Shown: positions 1 through 7,886 of the stretch, in pieces
How positions within the stretch are numbered: the stretch's first letter is position 1
How the letters are laid out: the number at the start of each line of letters is the position of its first letter
DNA from: an uncultured Spirochaetaceae bacterium
Lineage (GTDB): Bacteria; Spirochaetota; Spirochaetia; Treponematales; Treponemataceae
Length of the DNA: 41,540 nucleotides
NCBI GenBank assembly: GCA_902789325.1
Contig: CADANN010000019.1
Span: 1-41,540, forward strand
Reading direction: 5' to 3'
Program-made: the position numbers and the translations under genes
The notes under the pieces: model-generated
Database searches by the model: none
What the model saw: the letters and a program-made list of their open reading frames with translations, nothing else
What the model was told of the DNA's origin: nothing

Positions 1-342
1 GACCTATATATAACCGGATCCTGTTCCATCATCTGTATGATTTTTGACCACTCCCCAGTCTTTAGAGTTGGAGGAGATGAGTTTTTAGTTATTCTTGAAA
101 ACACTGATTACAAATTCCGTGAGCAGCTTATGGAAGCCCTTAAAGCTTCGGTTGAAGGCTACATTACAAGAATAGACTGCGCCCCATGGGAAAAATATTC
201 AATGGCAGCGGGAATTGCTGTTTATAATCCTAACATTGACACTGACACATCTACCGTATTTAAGCGGGCAGATAAAAGCATGTATAATAACAAGCAGCGC
301 ATGAAGGCAATGCTGGCCGAGGAGACTCTTGATGAACTATGA
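1..342 (+). CDS. GGDEF-domain protein (probable diguanylate cyclase), C-terminal part
   Basis: The reading frame is open from base 1, so only the end of the gene is present. It carries an intact active-site motif RVGGDEF at about residues 23-29 of the visible part, followed by the usual GGDEF C-terminal half (AAGIAVYNP, then RADKSMYNNK), which fits synthesis of cyclic di-GMP. The RxxD inhibitory I-site normally found five residues before GGDEF is not visible: the stretch there is FDHSPVF. If active, the enzyme would not show product inhibition through that site. Sensor domains lie outside the window. The stop codon overlaps the start of the cytidine deaminase gene by 11 nt, so the two are probably cotranscribed. 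Confidence 0.9.
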   Translation, partial: DLYITGSCSIICMIFDHSPVFRVGGDEFLVILENTDYKFREQLMEALKASVEGYITRIDCAPWEKYSMAAGIAVYNPNIDTDTSTVFKRADKSMYNNKQRMKAMLAEETLDEL

Positions 343-745
343 TGATTTGATAAAAACTGCAACTGAGATGACTAAACGCTCTTATGTGCCCTACTCTCAC
401 TTTCACGTGGGAGCAGCCCTTCTCGATAAAAACGGCAAGGTATGGACCGGCTGTAACATTGAAAACGCAGCGTTTGGTCCAACTAACTGTGCAGAACGCA
501 CAGCATTGTTCAAAGCTGTGAGCGAAGGTTCTTTGGAGTTTGAAGCGATTGCTGTGGTAGGCGGCCCGGAAGATGAAAACGGAAATCCAAAGATTGAAGA
601 GTGCTGTCCGCCATGTGGAGTATGCCGCCAGGCTCTTAGTGAATTCTGTACAAAGGATTTCAAAATCATTCTTGCTAACGGCAAGGGTGAGCAGAAGATC
701 TTTACACTGGCTCAGCTCTTGCCGGAGAGTTTTAGTCTAAAATAG
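332..745 (+). CDS. cdd: Cytidine deaminase
   Basis: Hydrolyses cytidine or deoxycytidine to uridine or deoxyuridine in pyrimidine salvage; cytosolic. The 137-residue length is that of the short homotetrameric class. The zinc site is complete: NCAERTAL (C53, E55 as proton shuttle) and PPCGVCRQ (C95, C98). The substrate-loop motif CNIENAAFGPT precedes it. I chose the ATG at 332 because AGGAG at 320-324 lies 7 nt upstream; a TTG three bases earlier is possible but less well placed. The gene overlaps the end of the GGDEF gene. It converges with the NUDIX gene, leaving only 7 nt between the stops. Confidence 0.95.
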   Translation: MNYDDLIKTATEMTKRSYVPYSHFHVGAALLDKNGKVWTGCNIENAAFGPTNCAERTALFKAVSEGSLEFEAIAVVGGPEDENGNPKIEECCPPCGVCRQALSEFCTKDFKIILANGKGEQKIFTLAQLLPESFSLK

Positions 746-752
746 AGCGCAG

Positions 753-1268
753 CTACGATTTCCAGTGGTTATACTCTTTTCCATTCAGCCAGGTTTTTAT
801 GAGCCGGTTATTTTTGTAAACAGCCTTTAGCGAATAGAAGGGATGATTTTCTGCGAGGAAGTCATAAAAAATTTCATCTGCCTGCCAGTGAGGGAGCTCC
901 TTCAATTTTGAAATTGGAACCCATTCCAGTTCCCCCTCGTCGCAATCGGTAAGCAGCGAGCCGGTAAATTTGCGTGCCCGGAAAACGTGCATGAACTCGG
1001 TATATGGTTCTGGATTCGAAATATCAACAAAAGTAACAATTCCGCAATATTCCATATTCTCAGGCGCAACTTCAAGGCCGGTCTCTTCGCGCACTTCGCG
1101 GATGGCACAATCTTCCGGTGATTCAGCATTTTCGAATTTACCGCCTATGCCAATCCATTTGTCTTTATTGTAATCATGCTCTTTTTTTGTACGATGGAGC
1201 ATGAGATAGCAGCCATCTTTTTCTATATAACAGAGAGTTGTATTTACGAGTGTATTTTGAGTTTTCAC
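753..1268 (-). CDS. NUDIX hydrolase (MutT-like, 8-oxo-dGTP diphosphatase type)
   Basis: A 171-residue cytosolic pyrophosphohydrolase. The full NUDIX box is present: G43, E49, then REVREETGL at residues 57-65, exactly matching G-x5-E-x7-REUxEExGU. The beta strand before it (LVNTTLCYIEKDGCYLMLHR) and the C-terminal half with ELEWVPISKLKELPHW resemble the MutT/YtkD-like group that cleans oxidised nucleotides, but the substrate cannot be fixed from sequence. The start is GTG; no ATG lies near enough to keep the fold complete. No clear Shine-Dalgarno is visible. A -10-like TATTAT on this strand (1280-1285) overlaps the promoter of the divergent HD-GYP gene. Confidence 0.9.
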   Translation of the reverse strand: MKTQNTLVNTTLCYIEKDGCYLMLHRTKKEHDYNKDKWIGIGGKFENAESPEDCAIREVREETGLEVAPENMEYCGIVTFVDISNPEPYTEFMHVFRARKFTGSLLTDCDEGELEWVPISKLKELPHWQADEIFYDFLAENHPFYSLKAVYKNNRLIKTWLNGKEYNHWKS

Positions 1269-1284
1269 AAGGCTATGGTATAAT
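1256..1284 (+). promoter_or_regulatory. Candidate promoter of the HD-GYP gene, overlapping the NUDIX promoter
   Basis: TTTGAG at 1256-1261, a 17-bp spacer, then TATAAT at 1279-1284 with an extended -10 TG at 1276-1277. Transcription would start near 1291 and leave a 5' UTR of about 63 nt before the ATG at 1354. The complementary strand holds TATTAT at 1285-1280, so the two divergent genes appear to share one overlapping promoter region. Confidence 0.45.
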
Positions 1285-1353
1285 AAATTCAGCTTTTTTA
1301 ATAGTCACTTTATATCTGGTGATGATTTTTACTTTCTGAGGTGTTCAATAATT

Positions 1354-3048
1354 ATGAAAGTTTATTATTCAATGATGTTTATTCTTTCTCTTATTATGAC
1401 TGGAATTTACGCAGGAATCTGGCGAAAAAGATTTTCTGTTTTCATCACATTGATATTTGCTTTTGTACCGATTACCTGTCTCGGATATTTTATTCTCGCT
1501 TTTTCAAAAACCGTACCAGAAGCAACAATCGGAATTAAATTTTCTTACATGGCTTGTTTTATTCATATTTTCCTGATGTATGCGATTTTTAATCTTTGTA
1601 ATTTGAACTTAAAAAAATGGCTGCAAATGCTTTTGCTCGCAGTTTCAACTATATTCTTTTTGTTCGCGCTTACTATCGGATCGCACGGATTTTTTTACAA
1701 AGAACTCACCGGAGAATTAATTGATAATCAGCTGATTCTACATAAAACTTACGGCTTTGTTCATACCTTGTATTACATTCAGCTTTTTATTTACATGGCT
1801 ATTACAATCAGCGCAACTGTTTATGCAATCAAAAAAAAGAATGATGTTTCGCGCCACAACCTGCACTATATGCTTGCCTGCGAAATCATTCCTATTCTGA
1901 TTTTCTTTGTTGGAAAATTATTCCACTTTAAAGTTGATCTGCTTCCACTCGCCTATATTTCATGCGAAATTGTTCTGCTCATTATCAGCCGACGAATTGT
2001 ACTTTATGATGTAACAGAAACTGTAATTGAAACTATTGCTTTTAATGGAAAGACAGGTTTTGTTTCTTTTGATGATGGATTTCACTACCTTGGAAGTAAT
2101 GATTTTGCGAAAAAGATATACCCTGAACTTGCAGAACTCAAGGTTGATGATTCTGTTCTTAAGAATCCAGAACTCAATAATGGGATTATCAGCAAGGTAC
2201 GCGAATATATTATCAATCCAAAGAAGAATAGTTTCTTTAAAGATTTTGGCAAACAGATTTTCCAAATTGATATCAGCAAGCTGTTTGATGGTCGTGTAAA
2301 CCGTGGTTACATTCTTTACATGCAGGATGATACCAAAGATCAGAAATACATTTCGCTTTTGAACGGATACAACGACAAGCTTCGCGACGAAGTTGCTCAG
2401 AAAACTGAACACATTGTTGAGATGCACAATAATCTGATTCTTGGAATGGCAACCATGGTTGAAAGCCGCGACAATTCTACGGGCGGTCACATTAAACGCA
2501 CAAGTGATGTTGTTGCAATTTTGATTGATGCAATTCAGAAGGACAAGGATGAAGATAAACTCGAGGTTACTGCAGATTTCTGTCACAACATTATAAAGGC
2601 AGCTCCTATGCATGACCTAGGAAAGATTGCGGTTGATGACGCAGTGCTTAGAAAACCTGGCAGATTTACAGATGAAGAATTTGCAATAATGAAAACTCAT
2701 GCAGCAGAAGGTGCACGCATTGTTCACGAGATTCTTAAAGGAACAGATGATTTAGCCTTCCACCTTCTTGCAGAAAATGTAGCACACTATCACCATGAAC
2801 GCTGGGATGGTTCAGGCTATCCGGAAGGATTAAAAGGCGAAGAGATTCCTCTAGAAGCACGCATTATGGCTGTAGCAGATGTTTATGACGCCCTTGTAAG
2901 TAAACGAGTTTACAAAGATGCAATGAGTTTTGAACAGGCTGATTCTATTATGATGGAAAGCTTTGGCAAGCATTTTGATAAACGTCTCGAAAAGTATTAT
3001 ATGATTGCAAAGCCAAAGCTTGAAGAATATTATTCTAAATTGGTCTGA
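1354..3048 (+). CDS. Membrane HD-GYP domain protein (probable cyclic di-GMP phosphodiesterase)
   Basis: A 564-residue protein. The first ~212 residues form about seven hydrophobic helices like the 7TM sensor part of some histidine kinases. A PAS-like or linker region (about 213-345) and a short helical stretch follow, then a C-terminal HD-GYP domain. Catalytic signatures are present: MHDLGKIAV with H420/D421, HAAEGARIV, HYHHERWDGSGYPEGLKG with GYP at 488-490, and ARIMAVADVYDAL. Such domains hydrolyse cyclic di-GMP to pGpG or GMP. Its activity would oppose the GGDEF protein at the window start. A GAGGTG-like ribosome site precedes the ATG. The last 19 nt overlap the convergent DMT transporter gene. 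Confidence 0.93.
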   Translation: MKVYYSMMFILSLIMTGIYAGIWRKRFSVFITLIFAFVPITCLGYFILAFSKTVPEATIGIKFSYMACFIHIFLMYAIFNLCNLNLKKWLQMLLLAVSTIFFLFALTIGSHGFFYKELTGELIDNQLILHKTYGFVHTLYYIQLFIYMAITISATVYAIKKKNDVSRHNLHYMLACEIIPILIFFVGKLFHFKVDLLPLAYISCEIVLLIISRRIVLYDVTETVIETIAFNGKTGFVSFDDGFHYLGSNDFAKKIYPELAELKVDDSVLKNPELNNGIISKVREYIINPKKNSFFKDFGKQIFQIDISKLFDGRVNRGYILYMQDDTKDQKYISLLNGYNDKLRDEVAQKTEHIVEMHNNLILGMATMVESRDNSTGGHIKRTSDVVAILIDAIQKDKDEDKLEVTADFCHNIIKAAPMHDLGKIAVDDAVLRKPGRFTDEEFAIMKTHAAEGARIVHEILKGTDDLAFHLLAENVAHYHHERWDGSGYPEGLKGEEIPLEARIMAVADVYDALVSKRVYKDAMSFEQADSIMMESFGKHFDKRLEKYYMIAKPKLEEYYSKLV

Positions 3049-3986
3049 TTTGTTTTCTTTTCGCTGATGAAAAGTCCTATGATTGTAATTAAAGCACCAG
3101 CAGCACCGAGCAATGTAATTTTTTCGCCAAGTGTAAAGAAAGCAAAAATAATTGTTACAACAGGAATAAGATAAAGGCCACAATTGATTTTAACTGTACC
3201 GCAGATTTTACATGCCTTATTCCACATTGCAAAGCAGAAGCCGTTTGCTACTACACCAAGGAACAAGAGATATGCCCAGTTCAGTGGATTTGAAAAACGG
3301 CTAGCATTAATTGTTTTATCAAATGTAAAATACAGGGACTGCAAGAACTCTGCACCATCTGCGCCGTTAGAAGAAACTAACCATCCACCAAATGAAAGTG
3401 GAATCATCATCAAAACAGAAAAGAAAAAGATTCGTCTTGTTGAACATACTGGATCATAATTTCTTCTATTTGCTACAGAAATCAACATTGAATAAAAGCC
3501 CCAGCAGATTCCCGCAAGCAAAGCTAAGAAGTCTCCTTTTGGATTAAACTCTAAAGTTGTATTTCCGTTAAGGCAAACTAACGTAACGCCGGTAATTGAA
3601 ATTATGAAGCCGATTATAAACCAGAGCGAAAGATGTTTTTCTTTTAAGAAAATCTGACTGATAATTGCAGTGAACAAGGGACAGATACTTACGATAACAC
3701 TTACGTTTGAAGCGTTTGTAAAATGAATTGCAATATTTTCTGTAAGCTGATAGAGCACAACACCTGCAAGTCCCGCAAGAGCAAAAAGCAGATTATCGCG
3801 TGGTGCAATTTTTATAAGTTTTGGACGAATAATCCAGAGTCCAAGGTAAGCTGCAATAAAACGATAAAAAAGAATTTCAAGCGAAGTAAAATCTCTTAAA
3901 AGATATTTTGTGCAGACAAAGGTAATTCCCCAGAAAAAAACAGAAATTGCCGCAATAAAGTATCCGAATGCTTTTTGATTTTTCAT
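3030..3986 (-). CDS. DMT-superfamily transporter with EamA domains
   Basis: A 318-residue integral membrane protein with about ten hydrophobic segments arranged as two EamA repeats. The first starts at GYFIAAISVFFWGITFVCTKYLL. The second starts near DFLALLAGICWGFYSMLIS. The family exports metabolites such as amino acids, nucleosides or other small molecules, and the substrate cannot be read from sequence. It lies 5 nt downstream of the purN stop on the same strand, so it is probably cotranscribed with purN. That hints at, but does not prove, a nucleobase or one-carbon-related substrate. The 3' end overlaps the HD-GYP gene tail by 19 nt. Confidence 0.9.
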   Translation of the reverse strand: MKNQKAFGYFIAAISVFFWGITFVCTKYLLRDFTSLEILFYRFIAAYLGLWIIRPKLIKIAPRDNLLFALAGLAGVVLYQLTENIAIHFTNASNVSVIVSICPLFTAIISQIFLKEKHLSLWFIIGFIISITGVTLVCLNGNTTLEFNPKGDFLALLAGICWGFYSMLISVANRRNYDPVCSTRRIFFFSVLMMIPLSFGGWLVSSNGADGAEFLQSLYFTFDKTINASRFSNPLNWAYLLFLGVVANGFCFAMWNKACKICGTVKINCGLYLIPVVTIIFAFFTLGEKITLLGAAGALITIIGLFISEKKTNQTNLE

Positions 3987-3991
3987 ATTAC

Positions 3992-4645
3992 TTATTTTTT
4001 TATTTCCTTTGCCAGCATGATAAGGCCTTCTACAATTGCCTTGTGCTCTTCTGGCGCAATGCGTTCATAAAGTGAATCTGGAGTGTCGCCAGGTAAAACA
4101 GGCACTCTCTTTTGAATAAGAATTCGTCCTGTGTCACAACCACCATCTGCAATGTGAACGGTACAACCGCTTTCTTTTTCACCCGCAGCAATAACAGCTT
4201 CGTGAACGTGATGTCCCCACATACCTACTCCGCCAAACTTTGGCAAAAGAGCCGGATGCAGATTTATGATTTTGTTTTCGTATTCTTTGATAATGTCGCC
4301 GGCAAGAACTGTAAGACAGCCAGCTTCTACAATTGCTTCAGCACCATATTTTTTGCAGGCTGCAAGCATTGCGTTTGAAACTGCAAGACGTTTTGTATCG
4401 CGGTCAGCAGCCTTTGCGGCAGCTTCGCCCATTACGGCATAAGGGGAACAGATTTCGCTTGGAATATTTGCCTTAGCTGCTCGCTCTAGTGCATAGGCCT
4501 TTTTTGTATCTGCAATTACACAGACAATTTCGTAAGGGCAGTCTTTTCCACTGGCAGCACAATCTGCCGCATAATCAATTAAAGCCTGAAGATTAGTTCC
4601 GCCCCCGCTTACGAGAACGGCGGTTTTTAATTTTGCATTACTCAT
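3992..4645 (-). CDS. purN: Phosphoribosylglycinamide formyltransferase
   Basis: Third step of purine synthesis: transfers formyl from 10-formyl-THF to GAR, giving FGAR. Visible signatures are the N-terminal VLVSGGGTNLQAL phosphate-binding region, the NLHPALLPKFGG loop containing the catalytic Asn and His, and GCTVHIADGGCDTGRILIQ with the catalytic Asp. From the ATG at 4645 it is 217 residues, a normal length. A longer frame starting at 4681 adds 12 residues, but the fold begins at MSNAKLKTAVLVSGGG, so I reject that start. No Shine-Dalgarno is seen. The ATG lies 7 nt after a TAGATT box, suggesting a leaderless transcript. It heads a two-gene unit with the DMT transporter. Confidence 0.95.
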   Translation of the reverse strand: MSNAKLKTAVLVSGGGTNLQALIDYAADCAASGKDCPYEIVCVIADTKKAYALERAAKANIPSEICSPYAVMGEAAAKAADRDTKRLAVSNAMLAACKKYGAEAIVEAGCLTVLAGDIIKEYENKIINLHPALLPKFGGVGMWGHHVHEAVIAAGEKESGCTVHIADGGCDTGRILIQKRVPVLPGDTPDSLYERIAPEEHKAIVEGLIMLAKEIKK

Positions 4646-4652
4646 AGCCCAT

Positions 4653-4681
4653 AATCTAGCATTTTCTGCAAAAAAAATCAA
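4653..4681 (-). promoter_or_regulatory. Candidate purN promoter (leaderless type)
   Basis: On the minus strand, TTGATT (4681-4676), a 17-bp spacer and TAGATT (4658-4653). The -10 box ends 7 nt before the purN ATG, so transcription should start at or next to the A of the start codon. The perfect palindrome at 4685-4698 sits immediately upstream of the -35 box. Confidence 0.5.
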
Positions 4682-4684
4682 AAA

Positions 4685-4766
4685 GTGACAGATGTCACAG
4701 GCTTTAATTTATCAGGGTGACAAAGGTCACCCCAAAGTAACCAATGTCACCATTGTCTGCAGACAA
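4685..4766. promoter_or_regulatory. Cluster of four palindromes between divergent genes (candidate operators)
   Basis: Four inverted repeats lie in 82 bp: GTGACA-GA-TGTCAC (4685-4698), GGGTGAC-AAAG-GTCACCC (4715-4732), CAATG-TCAC-CATTG (4742-4755) and TTGTCTGCAGACAA (4753-4766). The half-site GTCAC recurs at 4694, 4726 and 4746, i.e. 32 and 20 bp apart, close to three and two helical turns. The partner half-site GTGAC recurs at 4685 and 4717, again 32 bp apart. The array lies between the purN promoter and the promoter of the membrane-protein/M13-peptidase pair. The regulator is not identified. Confidence 0.55.
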
Positions 4767-4781
4767 ATCCTGCCGTATAGT
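4753..4781 (+). promoter_or_regulatory. Candidate promoter for the membrane protein and M13 peptidase genes
   Basis: TTGTCT at 4753-4758, a 17-bp spacer, and TATAGT at 4776-4781. The -35 box is the left half of the perfect palindrome TTGTCTGCAGACAA, so a repressor bound there would block polymerase. The expected start near 4788 leaves a leader of about 40 nt ending in GGGAG before the ATG at 4830. Confidence 0.45.
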
Positions 4782-4829
4782 TATCATAGAGATGTGGGGC
4801 TGAAACGGCATCCACCTCGGGAGATAAAA

Positions 4830-5471
4830 ATGAACTTCAAAAAGAAAATTGACATCAGGGTTGCTCTCGCAAAAGTAGCTTTTACTCTTACAGTTGCAAG
4901 TTTTGTAACCATTATTTGTTCATTCATTTATCATAATCTATCACCTTTCGCAAATCTCCTGACAGCGTTAATTCCTTTGGATTTACTTTCAAAACAAAAA
5001 ATATGTCTTTTTAATTCTTATCTTTACTTAAATTATAAAGGCAAAGAACCAAGTCCAACTACAGACATTCCAATCAAACCTCAGGACATAGAGTGTTACA
5101 GCATGAACAATCCTTTTCCAGCATTAAACAACGTATGTAATTCCGGCAAAAATATAACCCTCTTCTTGAAGAATAATAAGAAGATAATTTTTTCTGCAAA
5201 GGATCAGGATTTTTATATAGTCAACTGGCTCAAAGAAAACTTCATCAGAAAAGAAGACAGGATTTCCCTACTCGGAAGAGTTGAAACAGCCCTCTGTACT
5301 CTAGTGAGTTTGCTGGAAGTTCTATTTTTCATAAATCTCTATAAATCCGGAAGTATGCCAAAATATGGAATGCAATATTTTATAACATCATCTATATGCC
5401 TTGCATACTGGCTGGTATATATCATTTCTGGAATCATAATTCAAAAGGTGGCAAATGATGATGAAGAATAA
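4830..5471 (+). CDS. Uncharacterised membrane protein upstream of M13 peptidase
   Basis: I do not recognise this 213-residue protein. One hydrophobic helix lies near the N-terminus (VALAKVAFTLTVASFVTIICSFIYH), followed by a short hydrophobic piece near ALIPLDLLS. Then comes a soluble domain with strands such as NITLFLKNNKKIIFSAKDQDF. Two membrane helices follow near the C-terminus (VETALCTLVSLLEVLFFINLY and YFITSSICLAYWLVYIISGIII). I chose the ATG at 4830 because GGGAG at 4819-4823 lies 6 nt upstream and the membrane helix follows closely; the frame is open further upstream but runs through the operator array. The stop overlaps the peptidase start, implying translational coupling and a possible physical or functional partnership. 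Confidence 0.75.
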   Translation: MNFKKKIDIRVALAKVAFTLTVASFVTIICSFIYHNLSPFANLLTALIPLDLLSKQKICLFNSYLYLNYKGKEPSPTTDIPIKPQDIECYSMNNPFPALNNVCNSGKNITLFLKNNKKIIFSAKDQDFYIVNWLKENFIRKEDRISLLGRVETALCTLVSLLEVLFFINLYKSGSMPKYGMQYFITSSICLAYWLVYIISGIIIQKVANDDEE

Positions 5472-7395
5472 AATTTTTACTGGCACACTTTTCTGTCTTT
5501 TGACACTTTCCTTTTTTTCCTCATGTACTCTTTTTAACAAAAAAGGAAGATGGATTAATACAAACATAGAAGGGAATCTTCTGCCGAAAAAGCCTTCTGA
5601 AAAAGATGATTTTTATCAGGCAGTAAATTATGAGAAACTCAAAAATCAGCCGCTGGAAGCCGGAATGACAACTGCAGGTGGGCAAGGAGAAATCAATAAA
5701 ATTCTTTCCAGTCAGATTGCAGAACTTGCAGAAAGGACACCTGTCCCGGTAAATCCATCCAAGGCCAATTCAGAAATAGAAAAACTGATTTCTCTTTACA
5801 ATATGTGTCTGGATTGGGAAAAACGAAATGCGCTTGGCATTCAACCGATTCTTCCTGTCATCAATAAAATCCAAAATATAGAATCTACAGAGGATTTTGC
5901 AGAGCTTTTTTATGATGATGAAATACGCATCTTTTTTCCGGCCAGCATTAATAGCAAAAATAATGATGGATTCCGTTATGCACCAGAAATTAAAATTCAT
6001 TTTCAATTTGATCGAAACTTAAAAGCCTGTAATGATTTTTATAAATCCATGCTGAAAAAAATCGGCTTTGAAAATGAAGAAGCTGCAGAAATAATTAATT
6101 CTGCTTATGATTTTGAAAAGCAATACAATTCATACTTTGTCAGCAATAAGAAATCTCAAGCTTCAAGTCTTTATTTCAATAATATAAAAAGAGAGTATAA
6201 GAATTTTCCTCTGGCTGATTTTCTAAAAGCTTACGGTGTAGCTGATATGACTTATTTGATAAGTCAGTCAGAAGAATTGAAAACTTTTGATTCCCTCTTT
6301 ACAAATGAAAATCTACAGGCAATAAAAAACTTATGCATTCTCAAAATCCTGTTAAACAGTGCCAGTCTTTTAGACAAGGAATCTTATGAATATGCAAGCC
6401 TTCTCACAGAGCAGATAAACGGGCAGTCCTTTTCATTCGAAGCAGATGGAGCCGTGCTGCATATTTTGAATTCTTATGTTCCTTCATTTTTAGGAAAAGT
6501 TTGGTATCAGGAATTTACTTCGCCAGAAGTTATTGCTGATGTTGAAAAACTTACTCTGGAAATTGTTGAAGGTTACAAAAATCAGATTGCAAACTGGACC
6601 TGGTTGAACTCTTCTTCCCGCTATACTATAAGTGAACTTTTGGGACGTACAAAAGTTATCGTTGGCGCAAATTCTTTTTTTGACTATTCTGATTATAAAG
6701 TTGAAGCTGATCTACCTCAGTCAATCATTAAACTAGTGCTATTTGAAAGTGCCGCTCAGGTAAAAAAATGTCATAAAGAATTAGATATTTATGACTGGCC
6801 TTATCCTCCTCAAATCTATAATGCTTTTTATAATCCGTCGAATGACAGCATAAATATTTATGCCGGTTATATATATGGCAATCATTATGATATCAACGCA
6901 ACGCCAGAAGAAAAATATGGTCGTATGGGAACTATGATTGCACATGAAATCAGTCATATCTTCAGTCTTTATGGTGGTAATGATAATGCAATTATCCAAA
7001 GACTAAATGCAAATGACCACAAGGCTCTGCAGGAAAGATTAGATTCTATGGCTGATTATTTCAGTAACTTCGAAGTTTTTCCCGGAAAAAAATGCAAGGG
7101 CCAGCAGTGTAAGGGAGAAATTGGAGCTGATATTTTTGGAATGGACACTTTGCTTAAGATTGTGGCTCAAAAAGATTCTTTTGATTACAAACTCTTTTTT
7201 GAAGCCTATGCTAAAACAAATTTTGCAAAATACACAGAACAATTGAATCTGATCTATTATGAAAAGGATTCCCATCCATCCTACTTCTTAAGGACAAATG
7301 CAGTTCTTCAGCAATTTGATGAATTCTATCAGGCATTTGATATAAAGAAGAGAGATGGAATGTACCTTTCTCAAAATAAACGGGTTCTTAAATAA
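5458..7395 (+). CDS. M13-family (neprilysin-like) metallopeptidase lipoprotein
   Basis: A 645-residue zinc peptidase, probably lipid-anchored and facing the periplasm or cell surface: a signal sequence ends in the lipobox-like LSFFSSC (Cys23). M13 landmarks are in order: the N-terminal KDDFYQAVNYEKL, zinc motif HEISH (about H496 and H500) with catalytic Glu, third ligand in GEIGAD (about E554, D558), and the C-terminal SYFLRTNAVLQQFDEFYQAFDIK-type block. The HEISH and EIGAD motifs differ from the usual HELTH and ENIAD but keep the key residues. The family cleaves oligopeptides. Three ATGs are possible (5455, 5458, 5461); AGGTGG at 5446-5451 fits 5458 or 5461 best. It overlaps the upstream membrane-protein gene. 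Confidence 0.9.
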   Translation: MMKNKIFTGTLFCLLTLSFFSSCTLFNKKGRWINTNIEGNLLPKKPSEKDDFYQAVNYEKLKNQPLEAGMTTAGGQGEINKILSSQIAELAERTPVPVNPSKANSEIEKLISLYNMCLDWEKRNALGIQPILPVINKIQNIESTEDFAELFYDDEIRIFFPASINSKNNDGFRYAPEIKIHFQFDRNLKACNDFYKSMLKKIGFENEEAAEIINSAYDFEKQYNSYFVSNKKSQASSLYFNNIKREYKNFPLADFLKAYGVADMTYLISQSEELKTFDSLFTNENLQAIKNLCILKILLNSASLLDKESYEYASLLTEQINGQSFSFEADGAVLHILNSYVPSFLGKVWYQEFTSPEVIADVEKLTLEIVEGYKNQIANWTWLNSSSRYTISELLGRTKVIVGANSFFDYSDYKVEADLPQSIIKLVLFESAAQVKKCHKELDIYDWPYPPQIYNAFYNPSNDSINIYAGYIYGNHYDINATPEEKYGRMGTMIAHEISHIFSLYGGNDNAIIQRLNANDHKALQERLDSMADYFSNFEVFPGKKCKGQQCKGEIGADIFGMDTLLKIVAQKDSFDYKLFFEAYAKTNFAKYTEQLNLIYYEKDSHPSYFLRTNAVLQQFDEFYQAFDIKKRDGMYLSQNKRVLK

Positions 7396-7430
7396 ATGAC
7401 GGCCCACAAGGCCTATATAGGAGGTTGTAT

Positions 7431-7883
7431 ATGGACAGTATTATTTCGGTTCTTCGGGATAATCTTCCCTGGTTTTGGGTCGCGGTCACAATCATCTGCG
7501 TAGTGATTGAATCGCTCACCCTGGCCCTTACTACCATTTGGTTTGGAATCAGTGCCTTTGTAATGGTATTTCTTGCCTTTACACCACTGCCCTTCCCTGC
7601 CCAGTTGTTCATATTTGTAGCACTGGCTCTGGTACTTTTGATTTTTACACGTCCGGTTGTAAAGCAGAAGATTAATCAGAAAAAGATTGCCACAAATTAT
7701 GAAAGGGTAATTGGTCAGATTGCTGTAGTAACAAAAAAAATTACAGCGCTGGATAAAGGTGCCATAAAACTTAATGGTATGGAATGGACTGCTGCAGTTC
7801 GCGAAGACATTGTTCTTGAAGAAGGCAGCAAGTGTATTGTAGAAGAAATTGCCGGCGTTACGGCTTATGTAAAGGAGATATAG
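7431..7883 (+). CDS. NfeD-family membrane protein
   Basis: A 150-residue short NfeD protein. Hydrophobic helices fill residues ~10-80 (WFWVAVTIICVVIESLTLALTTIWFGISAFVMVF and LFIFVALALVLLIFT). A C-terminal OB-fold domain follows, with the family pattern IGQIAVV, GAIKLNGMEWTAAVRED and CIVEEIAGVTAYV. NfeD proteins pair with SPFH proteins and are thought to influence membrane microdomains and quality control. The ATG at 7431 has a perfect AGGAGG at 7419-7424, six nt upstream, which decides the start over a TTG at 7425. The next gene, 3 nt downstream, is the SPFH partner. Confidence 0.92.
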   Translation: MDSIISVLRDNLPWFWVAVTIICVVIESLTLALTTIWFGISAFVMVFLAFTPLPFPAQLFIFVALALVLLIFTRPVVKQKINQKKIATNYERVIGQIAVVTKKITALDKGAIKLNGMEWTAAVREDIVLEEGSKCIVEEIAGVTAYVKEI

Positions 7884-7886
7884 AAA

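Noticed and set aside
4789..4829. Riboswitch in the 40-nt leader of the membrane-protein gene
   Set aside because: A small hairpin with GTGG/CCAC can be drawn, but the leader is too short and matches no riboswitch core that I recognise.
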